A stretch of DNA of 64,000 bases. It comes from Heterodera schachtii (lineage: Eukaryota; Nematoda; Chromadorea; Rhabditida; Heteroderidae). Location of the stretch: positions 2,975,787-3,039,786 of the forward strand of contig SIJG01000001.1 of the NCBI GenBank assembly GCA_023374025.1, written 5' to 3'. The stretch's first letter is position 1. Every line of letters begins with the position of its first letter. A program made the translations under genes and the position numbers. The notes beneath the pieces were generated by a model. It had not been told where the DNA came from and did not search any database. It saw only the letters and a program-made list of their open reading frames with translations. This document shows, one piece after another, positions 12,701 to 22,091 of the stretch.

Positions 12701-15700
12701 AATTTTTTCATTTTCGCGTTCTAAAAGAATGCTGTTAAAAAAGATATCCAACAATTATTCATTTACCAGCATTTTGTACGATATTCTTGGTGACAATTGT
12801 CGTTGACTCAATCGGAGTGACCAATGGCACTTGTTCGCTTTTAATGTGCACAGGTTGTGCATTCGGTGTCTCTCTTTTTATAGATGGTTGTCGGGTGTCG
12901 ACTTGGGAAGGTTCGTCGGTAAATCTAAACCAATAAGCATAACAATTGGCGAAACAAAAATAATTGGCGAAACAAACCCATCCTTTCTGCTCCGATGACT
13001 GCGTCGTGTTGATGACTGCTCCTGTTCTGCTTCATTCTCACAATCAGAACTGCTCAACTCGGAGTCACTATTTTCTGACAACGAATTGGTCCGAGAGTTG
13101 GAGGACGAATTGCTAAAGGGTTACTGTTAAACCATGTAAATAAAACTAAAATGGAGGAAAATGATAAAAGTTGTGGGTGGACCTTGAACAGGAGGAACAT
13201 GTGCAGGACGAGTGGGAATCGGAGGATGAGGAAGTGGAACGACGCCTTTTGTGTTGGTCGTGTGTTTTATCAATTCGAAGCGGAGGCACAGGCGGCGGAG
13301 GGAGCAATTGACTGCCGCTGTTGGAGGAGGTTTTGGTGTGTACCCTTTCTAAAATATTTTACAAAATATCAAACAAAATGTTCGATTTGTTAAATTCAAA
13401 AAAGAAATTTAAAAAAATTCGCGCATTTCCTTATCAAATTGGAAAATGCAGGTGTTCCAAAATAAAAAAAAATAAAAATAAATTTAAAATGTGACTTTTT
13501 CAGAAAATTTAAGCTGTTTCGCTGAAATCAATTTTTTGTAATTTTTTTTTTTAATTTTTTTGAAACCAAAGAAAGGAAATTGACAAAGCTTTTCCTGGCT
13601 TACCGTTCGATCGGCCTTTGTACTTCTCAACTTTGCTGGTCGTTTTGCTACGTTTGTTTGCGTCTGAAGTGCTTTTTCCTCCGCCGTGTTCGCCCCTTTT
13701 GCTTCTGTCTCCGCCTGAGGCAATCTCTCCGCTCCGTTCGCCCTCTGTTCGTCTCGCGGTCTGTCAATTAAAGTGGTAAATTGTCAAAGGCTATCTCTCC
13801 CTCTCTCTGCCCACCCCAACTGTCTGTCGTGTCCGCGACCGTAGTCTCTCGCGCCGTTTCTCTCTTTTCTCCACGCGACTTTCCCTTCTTCGTTCTGTGC
13901 TTCTCTGAGAGCGATGCTTTCTTTCCCACTTGTGCTTTGTTTCTGGTGCTGGTTTCTTTGTCGTAATTTTGTGTCTGCTTCCGGAAAATTCGTTGAATTC
14001 CGACGGTTGTGGAGGATGACGCCAACGCTTCCGAGGAGACTTAAAAACGAAAAAATTTATGTTGAAATAAGAATAAACAATTTAAATATCTAGTCAGATT
14101 AAGATTTCAGTTCTTTTTTGGGGGATTTATTGTTAGTGGTGCCGAGACGCAGCAGAAAAAAGATATGTAAACAAATCTATTGAAGTGAATGATTGACATA
14201 TGGTCCGACTTGTTAGAGCAGTATACCCACCTGGCTGTATGTGTCTGTCGACGTGTTGCTCGATGATGAGTTACTTCTGACTTGTCTTACATTCGCAGAT
14301 CGTCCCCGTTCCGAATTTTCCTGCGACTTTCCCCTCGTCGTCTTTTCCCGGTGGCTTTGCGTCTCTTCTGCCATTGAATTCGAATGGGTCGTTTCCCGAG
14401 TTGTACGTCCAATCTTTGCGTTGCAATTTGGCAAGGTCTTCTCAAAGGCGTACCCTGCGCCTTGGTTTTGCTGCTGCTGTTCAACCAAAAGCACTTTTTG
14501 ACGGCCAATCGGTCTTTTGATGACCGATGCGCAATGACCGCCGCCACTTTCACTGAAACTAAAGGAAATGCAAACACAAAATGAGGCAAATAAAATTATA
14601 ATTTACATTGAAGGGTCGGGAGGCGGACTGGGCGATTTTTTTGGCTGACTTTGAGAGGAGGACAAACATTTCGGAGGGTCCGGGGGTGGCGCCAAAATGA
14701 CATCGGAAAGAAGTGACTCAGTATTCTATGAATAAATTTTATAGTAAATTGAACCAAAGACACAAAAAGAAAAAAACACCTTCCCGTAAAGACGATCAAT
14801 GAAATAATCGTGCAGTTTTTCCGAGCAAAAGTCAACATGGACGTGATGGACAGGCTCAGTGATGGACGAACGTTCCGGTTGGAAAGTGCTGAAACGGAAA
14901 ATCACAATGCCAGAATTTCGGGGAACATATATTTTGGGGGGGGGGGGGCGTTCGCAGCGAAGGGGGGGGGGGGGGGGGGGGGGTGTAAAAGAGGTGGGGG
15001 CGGGGAGTTCGCAGCGAGGGGGGAGGTCGCAAATTTTGGAAATTTTCTTAACAAATTCATTAAAAAGTCCAAAAAAGTTCCCAACCCTCAAAAACCAACG
15101 TTTTTAAAAAATGGCTCAAAATCGTAAAAAGTGGCCATTTTTGGTGAAAATCTGTTAACAAAATCCCACCCAAAGCTTCAAAAAATTATCCCGGCGGCCC
15201 CAAAAAAGTCATCGGCACCCGACACCCTTTCGCAGAAATTTCCGACCCACCCCCCTTTTTAACGTATGTCGGGGAAGCATTTTCGCGAAAATGTTCACTC
15301 ACATGTTTCGGTTTTTGACTTTGTTGAAGGCAATTTGAGTGGATTCGTGGCCAACGAACATCACAATGGCCTCGTTGAAACCGGCGTCATAAATCACTTG
15401 GGTTACATCGTCTGGCTGGGTGAGCACAACCCGCATTTTGCTCATCAAATACTGCTCGCCACAGTTGGGCGGCAGTCGGCCAATCCAAAGTCGTGAAGTG
15501 ACAATAGTGTTGCCCCACCAGTGGAGATTGGAAAACTTAACTCGTTTTTGAAAAAGTAAAGAATTGCATTTACGTGAAAAGTTTGGTAAAAAAAAAAGAA
15601 CAGAAAATGGGAATACAATTTTGAGTTTAAAAACCCTTAAGTTAATTAAGGTGCAGACACAGAAGGGACCTTTTTGTGACGAGCTCCGCCGCATTCCTCA

Positions 15701-16403
15701 AATTGTTGGTTAAACGCCTTAATGGCATTTGCCACGGACTCAATGCTAAAGTGAAAAGAATTTTCAACAAGTAAAACCAAAATGGTCACTTTGTGAATTG
15801 AATGAACGCATATGGTGCCATTGTATTCCGATTTTTCACTTCAATGTCCTAAAGAGGAAAATGTTATCCTTTAAAAAACGGAAAAAGGAAAGTACCAAAA
15901 TGTGTCCGAATTTGCCATAGCGAACTTTCAATTCCTCTTCGGTGATAGTGTTGTCTAAGTGCTTTACATAAAGCGTACGACTGAAAATAAATGAAGTAAT
16001 TCCCAATAGCTGTTTTATTTGTTCACCTCGCATTCTTATGGAATGGGTCGGGTTGTGTGTGCGTCTGCGAGTCCATAGCAAAAGCTTTGACGGCCGGTGC
16101 GGGTGGTTGGGTTTTGAGCAAAGTCATCGGCCTCTTGGAGGAGTACAGTTGCTGCGGTTGTTGCTGTTGAGATGGCTGCTCAGCAGCTGTCGCTGTCGTC
16201 GAATTTTGCTGTGCATTTTTTGCTGCCATTGTTTGGTGTGCTTTTGTGGGGTTGTGTCCAGCGGAAGCGGCATTTCGCATCGCAATCAAAGCACTGATGT
16301 GCTCAGACTTTGCCGTAGAGGCGCTCAGATGGCACTGGGACATCACCTGCTTGTTCAACTCGGCAAGCAGTGCTTCGTAACTTGCGATGGAGGTCCTGGA
16401 CAT
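3081..16403 (-). CDS. spen: SPEN/SHARP family transcriptional corepressor (DIN-1-like), RRM and SPOC domains
   Basis: A giant nuclear corepressor gene. Start: MSRTSIASYEALLAEL at 16403. RRM segments follow: TLYVKHLDNTITEEEL and YGKFGHIL (about 15985-15900), then TSRLWIGRLPPNCGE through FNEAIVMFVGHESTQ (about 15530-15300). The middle is a Ser/Glu/Lys-rich nuclear region (14.5-8 kb), a Lys/Glu coiled region (7.93-6.84 kb) and Gln-rich blocks (6.49-3.8 kb). The C-terminal SPOC domain is spliced from exons 3743..3675, 3628..3508, 3447..3284 and 3218..3081, separated by introns of 46, 60 and 65 nt. Diagnostic SPOC blocks are KYPVLWQGQLAMKNAD, PLLRINQRMRLE, CLPCGRDREDVVIQT, YFSSKSAAGIV and HIFPPSDFSRMLLSRNAPDL. 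SPOC recruits SMRT/NCoR-type corepressors and phosphorylated partners in the family; C. elegans DIN-1 works with the DAF-12 receptor. I did not resolve every exon between 4.2 and 14.8 kb, so alternative products or two genes joined in this span are possible but less likely. Confidence 0.88.
4762..5922 (-). other. Gln-rich region of spen (CAG/CAA-type repeats)
   Basis: An open minus-strand frame of nearly 390 residues that is about one-third glutamine, with runs such as HHQQQQQQQIFQ. Further Gln-rich exons lie at 4191..3805 and 6493..6011. CAA and CAG are mixed, so the tract is not a pure microsatellite. In corepressors such tracts give flexible interaction surfaces; here that is inference. 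The plus-strand frames rich in Leu/Val/Cys over the same bases are shadows. Confidence 0.8.
6842..7933 (-). repeat. Internal tandem repeat coding Lys/Glu-rich helix in spen
   Basis: Between about 7620 and 6990 a unit of about 105 nt (35 residues, built from KKREEEEKEKRKKEEHEEQ plus KKRREQEKKREEEEEQ) recurs four to five times with small changes, some copies partly deleted. The predicted product is a long, highly charged single helix or coiled coil. The opposite strand is an almost pure pyrimidine tract over 600 nt. Copy number is likely polymorphic. Confidence 0.85.
10978..11570. repeat. G/C-tract repeat copy in a spen intron
   Basis: An insertion-like block with C runs at 11434-11456, 11468-11480 and 11509-11524 and the phrase 'cgctgcgaa' on either side of them. 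The right part is the reverse complement of the element at 14926-15268 (shared phrases: cgctgcgaa, cacctcttttacacccc, gcgaccctcccc). A TATG-type right end lies near 11537. A wider inverted repeat (GGATGGTCCCAGG at about 11010, CCTGGGACCGTCC at about 11553) may mark an outer element. I could not find a clean target duplication. Confidence 0.55.
14926..15268. mobile_element. Short inverted-repeat element, CATACATG-type ends, 8-bp duplication TCGGGGAA
   Basis: The left end reads CATATATTTTGGGG and the right end CCCCCTTTTTAACGTATG, an imperfect inverted terminal repeat. TCGGGGAA is present immediately before (14918-14925) and after (15269-15276). The interior has long G runs and no coding frame. 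It lies in a spen intron next to RRM exons. An 8-bp duplication is typical of hAT-type insertion, but no transposase is present, so this would be a non-autonomous element. Confidence 0.75.
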
Positions 16404-17861
16404 TTTCGAAATTTGTTAGTTTTTACCTAACCTAATTTAATACTTTTGGAAAACAATCAGTGCCCTGCGGCTCAGAGGTGGCAATTGGTACCTTCTGCCG
16501 GCTTGTACAGATGTTACATCCGGATTATTGGGAACAGCATCGAACCCTAAACAAGCATTTATTGATTTCCCATAAGACAGGTGGATTAATGCGTACGAAT
16601 TTCAACGATTTTCGAGTATTTCCGCACAACAGCAGCAAGTTGCTCGCGCTGAGCTTTTTCCGGCAATGTCCCTAAATTTACTTTTGCTTTCCATTTATTC
16701 TTTTTTCATGCCAACCGGGAAAGGGAAGTTGATAAACGTAAATGCCCTGCAAATTGTCAGGGTTGTGAAGGGAGGGGGGCATTGAGGTGGACGGGTCGTC
16801 CAGTTTGTCTCTGAGTTGCTCTAAACAGTAATGTTGCACTTACTTTCAGTTATTCAAGTACATATTTTGAAGGAACTTTGACATAATTTTTTGGATTTTG
16901 AACAATTTTCTTCAAAAAAAATATTAACTTCAAAAATTAGCTGAATTGTCCTAAACAGAGAAGTGATTAATTTGTTAAAATAACAATGCGTATAAAAAGA
17001 ATACCCGCAGTGTCCATTTCAGCAGTTTTGGGATGAATATGTATGGGAAAACGGAAGTGTGATGAATCAGAGATGAGATGAGGGGTGGTCCGGGTAAAAT
17101 GTCGAGTATTTAGCCGTTAATATGTAAGATTAGTTAACGGATTAATCAGTGAGTGGCTTTATGCCACATAAAAACTCTAAAAAAAGAACAGAGACTTAAG
17201 GTCTTGTGCATATTGTAGAGAATTTTGTGCTCTTTCCAGTGGGCCTATTAAAAATTTCCAGAAAAATTTTCCCAACCCCCTAGGGATTTTTTTCGAAAAC
17301 TTTCCCGATTTCAAGCCATTTTTGGGTTTTCAGATCACCATGAAGGAGTGATCTGATCAAGTTGGTGTAAAAGACTTTTTTGATCAGCATAAAAAGTTAG
17401 ATTAGCAAGTATTTTTTCAGAATTTTTGGCCCATAGGATATTGATTTTATTATGATTGAATTAAAGTGATCATAAACATATGACCACCTAAAATGGGAGG
17501 CATGTTCGTCTACTCAAGTGTAATTTTATTATTAATCATTATTCCAAAAATTAAATTATATCATTAGAAAGCCCACAAAAAATGCTACAAAAAATGCCAA
17601 GAGACTGTACGATAAGCTCTGTCAAGAAATTAAAGATTTTTAACTAAATTTGGCGAAATTAATTTACATTTATATATTGTTTTTTTTCCATTTTTGATTC
17701 ACTTTTCCTTTCGATTGATTAGTTTTGAGGTGTTTTTGAATATAAAAGGGGATGAGATTTCAATATTTTTCACTTCTTTCCATTCTTCCTATTTCAATTT
17801 GTCGTCAAATATTAGACGACGACCGCTCGACGACACGCGCACGCATTGGCCACAAGACACA
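16404..17861. other. Divergent intergenic region between spen and Fer-like kinase
   Basis: It should contain promoters for both genes. The first 280 bases could include spen 5' UTR. The middle is AT-rich. A repeat fragment lies at 17210-17450 (listed separately). No coding exon could be supported. TATA-like AT-rich DNA is everywhere, so I do not name a promoter. Confidence 0.4.
17210..17450. repeat. Repeat fragment shared with the interior of the 24592-25842 transposon
   Basis: The phrase tgtagagaattttgtgctc followed after about 40 nt by cccaaccccctag occurs here (17214-17283) and again at 25222-25292. Then tttcaagccatttt, gatcaccatgaaggagtga and tctgatcaa here are the reverse complement of matching phrases at 24895-24960. 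So this is a rearranged relative of that element's interior. Confidence 0.7.
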
Positions 17862-19265
17862 ATGAACCCTGACGAGCGGCAAATGTGGAGACTGCCGTAC
17901 CACCACGGATTGGTAAGGGGACAGCAGGCGTTGATCACTTTTTCCACATTAATGTTTCAACTTTGTTTAGCTACCGCGCGAGGACGTGACGGAGTTGCTG
18001 CCGAACGACGGGGACTTCCTGGTGCGCACGACAGAAGAAACTTCGGGCACAGAGCGCGTCTTTGCATTGTCGGTGAACGTCGGAGGCCTGGTGAACCACG
18101 TCATCTTCCGCCGACACAAAGGGATGTACACCGTGGACCTCAACTCCGACAAGGGCTTCCGAACAATCGAACGATTCGTCGACCATTACCTTCGCACCGG
18201 AACATCAGTCACCAGCGTAAGTCAAAAATTTACATTATAAATTTAGTCATTTCCCTTTGTTTTCAGGAGCGGTTCGTCACTCTCAGGAATGCCGTGCGCA
18301 GGGCGAATTGGGAGCTGTCACATACATCCATCAACCTCGGCGCAGAGTTGGGGAGAGGGGCATTCGGCGTGGTCAAAAAAGCAGTGCTGACCGAACGCAA
18401 TGGGAACAACTCGCAGGTCGCCGTCAAGGAGGTGTCTCAGACGAGCACCAAAGAGCAGGTAAAGGCGGAGTTTGAAGCATTGAGATCGCAAATTAAAATT
18501 TTTCCTTTTCTTCAGATCAAAGAGTTCATGAACGAGGCGCGCATCATGCGGCAGCTGGACCATCCCAACGTCATCCGCTTCCATGGCGTCGCCGTCGGAC
18601 AGGAGCCCCTGATGATCGTCATCGAACTCGCATCTGACGGCAGCCTCACCGACTACTTGAAGACTCAACGGAGAAGTGCGCGCACCAGGCTCTTCATGTG
18701 CGTCGGAGCAGCTGCCGGACTGACCCACATCCACTCCAAGGGCATCATCCATTGCGACATCGCCGCCAGAAATTGTCTCTACTCGAACGGCGTGGTGAGT
18801 CAAAACTTTTGTTGTTTTAGTAACTAATTTCGCTCTGTTGTTCCCACAGGTAAAAATCTCGGACTTCGGCATGGCGCACAAAGGACCAGTGAAGAAAATG
18901 GAGCCCAACGCGCGCGTCCCCGTCAAATGGCTGTCACCGGAAGCACTCGCCGAGCGCTGCTTCACCGCGAAGAGCGACACGTGGGCCTACGGAGTGATGT
19001 GCTGGGAGATCTTCACCAACGGAGAAGTGCCATACTCACAAATGGCGGGAAGCGACGTGGCGGTATCGGTGGGTGAACGCAACCTTTTTTTTCCTTTTTT
19101 CAACTTTTCCTTCCTTTTCAGCTGATCAACGGACAGAGGCTCGACTTCCCAAGAGATGCGCCGTCAAAATTGGTCGAGTTCATCTTGCAGCACATTTGGG
19201 ATGCGGAGACGAGCGGCAGATACTCAATGGCAGCGGTCCACGACTGGCTGAAGCGACACACGTGA
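17862..19265 (+). CDS. Fer-like non-receptor tyrosine kinase, SH2 plus kinase, non-RD catalytic loop
   Basis: Six exons join in phase to 376 residues: 17862-17912, 17971-18216, 18267-18458, 18516-18794, 18850-19068, 19122-19265. SH2 domain: YHHGLLPREDV, then [10 protein letters not shown] (the FLVR phosphotyrosine-binding arginine is present) and [14 protein letters not shown]. Kinase: glycine loop [14 protein letters not shown] lysine VAVKEV, catalytic loop [11 protein letters not shown] in [11 protein letters not shown], then [11 protein letters not shown] and [14 protein letters not shown]. There is no F-BAR domain, as in the small Fer-related kinases expanded in nematodes, several of which act in spermatogenesis (family knowledge). 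HRD is HCD here, and the activation segment between DFG and SPE has no tyrosine. Catalytic Asp and Asn remain, so activity without loop phosphorylation is plausible. Confidence 0.93.
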
Positions 19266-19629
19266 GGAGCCTAGCGGTGAACGGATTCAACGCCATCAGA
19301 AGAGCCAGCCGAAGCAAACGTCCGTTGTGCGTGTGTATATATATGTGATAACCCTATGCTTGTTGTATTTGTATACACTAATATGTCTTACATATTGCTC
19401 ATTGTTGTGTATTATATTGACATGTATAAAATGACTGATGCCTATGTTTGCACAGCCTGAAAAATAATTTTATGACTTCCCGTTCTCCCCCCCCCTCCCC
19501 CGTTCTCTCTTCCTTACTTCCTTCCCCCCCCCTCCCCTGTTTTCCCTTTCTCCTCCCCCCCCCCTTTCCGCAGTTCCCTTCCCCCACTTTATTTTCCATT
19601 TTGCTCCCCTTTTCCTCTGATGTTGATCG
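19266..19629. other. Gap: 3' UTR of kinase and C-rich spacer
   Basis: The first about 200 bases are AT-rich with alternating TATA near 19340, likely the kinase 3' UTR. From 19485 to 19585 the plus strand is C/T-rich with several C runs. No exon is supported. Confidence 0.4.
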
Positions 19630-21570
19630 ATGTTTTTTTCTGCTCCTCCTATTCCAATTCGTTGTCCCTTTTTGTCACTGTTTCCCCTCCTCGGCTTTCT
19701 TTTTGTCCGATTGGCCTTTGCTGAAGTCGCTTTTTGGAAGAACAATTTGTCCGAATTCCGTTCTGATGGAAGCTGTTGGGTGAGAAAACCAAAAATGATT
19801 TAAAACTTACAAGGGGAATTTCCCTGCTCATTGTCAGAGCATCGATCAGTCAAAGGGCGCTTCTCCGCCAAAAACTGTGTACGCAAAAGCAGCTAATCGG
19901 GTAACCAAAAAAGGGAATTCATAGTTAAATAAAGGGAACAATCCAACCAAGTATTACCCGTGTGGCGACCCGAAATATGAGCTGATGCGACAGTGCCAAA
20001 TGGCCATTTTCTATCGCGACAAATTGCCCGAGGAAAGCGAAGTGAACAAAGGGAAGGACGGTAAAATCAAAGGGACCGACTAATGGAGATTAATTATGCT
20101 AATGTGGCAGCAAAAGGAACGATGTAAAGGGATAGGACAGCCAGTTTTTATAGTAAATCGGGGAATAGTTATGTTAAAATATTGCAAGAAGAAGCTGACC
20201 GGCGGGAGGTTAAAAGCCGAGAATGAGCGTGGAAGGGGGGGGGGGGGTCGATAAGATTGATCAAAAAGGAAGGCGAATGTTCTCGGCTTGCTCAATGGTC
20301 GAGTGCCCCACAGAAAGGGCGAAGACGCGGTTCGATTACCCGCCGGAGGCTAAACTGTTCTGATTAGGCTCTCTTTTGTTCCTCGTCGACGGATGTGTTC
20401 AGTGTCCCCACGGCCGAGCCGAAGCGAACGTTCAATTGGTCAACAATTTCCCTTCCGGCAATTGGTTCAGCGGATGCGACGAAGAACGGAAGGTGATCAG
20501 GTAAAAGTGATCAAATTGTGAAAAAAGAGATGAAAGGAAAGGAAACAGAGGGAAAATGATCAAAAAAATATGAAAAAAAAATACGAATGATTGTGTCGAT
20601 CGATAGCAAAGTGATCGGTCGGAGTGAAAAGCCAATCTCAGAAATGTCAGCCGTTCAAAAAAGGATCAGAACCGAACTTAATTCTCCATCACTACCCAAA
20701 TATGTAGCTATCACTTTCTCTTTTTGAGTTCCGTCAATGTTTCGGTGCGCGACTCTTCTTCGAGGGACGGGGTCGAAATGGACGGCACTTTTTCGTTGGG
20801 TGGCATCCTTCGGCAAAGAGAATGCGGCGGATTCTTTGGCATTGGCGGGGGCCGCGAGGGCAATTTCCAATCGCTGATGCTCGAAATTTTGCATACGTAA
20901 GTCCTTTTCGTGTCAATTGTCCATTTATTAGTTTCGTTATTAGCTGCGGACGAAAAAAGGCAATGCTTTTGAAAGTGAAATTGCCAAAATTGGACATTTC
21001 GGCGATAAATGCGCGAGGGAAAATGGCGGAATTGCGCGGCATTTCGGTCGATTTGGACATCAGCAAGGGCGGGTGGTGAGCATCTTATATTGGTCGATTA
21101 ATAGTATTTCTTGATATAAGGGACATGCAATGGGTGGACTATGAGAAGGTTCGACCAAAACAGACGGTGCCGGAACAGCCGCAAGACGAGGACGGCACTT
21201 TTGGGGGGAGACGAACGATGGAGACGCAAGCCGAGCCACCGGAACAGAAAGCGGCACAGCGAGGAGAAGAAGCCGAGGAAAAGCCCAAGGGTCAGTGGCT
21301 AGAGGATAATCGACCGCACGCAGTGATTTGACTGTTTGATCAGATGGTCCGAACGACGGCGACCGTCCGCCGTCCGTCCGAAATGCGTCGGCCTTTGCTC
21401 GGCCCCTTTCCCCCGTTGCCTTTGGCTCCCCCCGCCCTTCGCCTCCCTCCGCCGCCTTTCCCTGGTCATTGTCCCCCATTTTTCTCCAAATCACTGGCAT
21501 CCTTCTGCTTTTCTTCCTCGTCCTTCTCTTCGGCTGTTTCGTCCGCTGTTTTCTTCGACGTTTTCGATAG
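19630..21570 (+). CDS. Unrecognised type I membrane protein (signal peptide, Cys-bearing ectodomain, C-terminal TM)
   Basis: I do not recognise this family. Exon 1 starts with MFFSAPPIPIRCPFLSLF and runs through a hydrophobic LLGFLFVRLAFA, a good signal peptide. In-phase exons follow near 19838-19900 (SIDQSKGASPPKTVY) and 19958-20060 (YYPCGDPKYELMRQCQMAIF). Further exons probably lie at 20400-20493, 20728-20900 and 20942-21075 (DISAINARGKMAELRG), then 21122-21291 (QWVDYEKVRPKQT, acidic tail). The last exon begins at 21344 and is phased by an intron ending gatcag. It encodes a Ser/Pro-rich stalk, then ITGILLLFFLVLLFGCFV, a transmembrane helix followed by RCFLRRFR and the stop at 21568-21570. 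The middle exons are the least certain. The termini argue for one single-pass surface protein, possibly glycosylated. Confidence 0.6.
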
Positions 21571-22091
21571 AAAAAAGAATTTTAAAAAGTGTAAATTAAT
21601 TAAATTTTAAAATTTAATTGCCATAATTTTATCAATTTTAAATGTGTAATGGCACAAATTTGATGATTCTTTGTAGTTAATTATTATTTATTATTCATTA
21701 ATTACTGAATAAAAACACTGCCAATTCTTCGCGGCTCTTTCCTTTGGTTACCCGGGGGACACAAACGCCGGGGGGGGGGGGGGGGAATTTCGTTGTTTTG
21801 GCGAGAGAGCCGATAAATGGGCAGAGAAACGGAGATTTTCTTTGTCCGTCGCCCCAGGGCATTCTCTCACCTTTCGGCTGCCCAATGGCACCGACCGATG
21901 CCATTCATTCATTGGGCGGAGATTTCCGTGTAAATTCCCATTCTGAGAAACTATTGGCATATAAATTGCAATTAATTTGTCTGATATTTTGAAAATCCCT
22001 TTGCGATTGCTTAAATTGGCACATTTCGCCGTTCCCATCAGCAGCAAATGTTTTCCTATTAAGCTGTAATTCGCCCCTCCTCTTCTTGGAC
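21571..22091. other. Gap between membrane-protein gene and channel gene
   Basis: AT-rich sequence with AATAAA-type signals near 21705, then a G run at 21770-21785. The frame at 21744-21992 is broken by that run and shows no family signature. I see no gene. Confidence 0.4.

Noticed and set aside
20285..20350. tRNA-like text (tgctcaatggtcgag ... ggttcgattacccgcc)
   Set aside because: A- and B-box-like words are present and the D-stem pairs, but the anticodon loop lacks U33, the B box has a mismatch and no acceptor stem forms. It also lies inside a likely intron.
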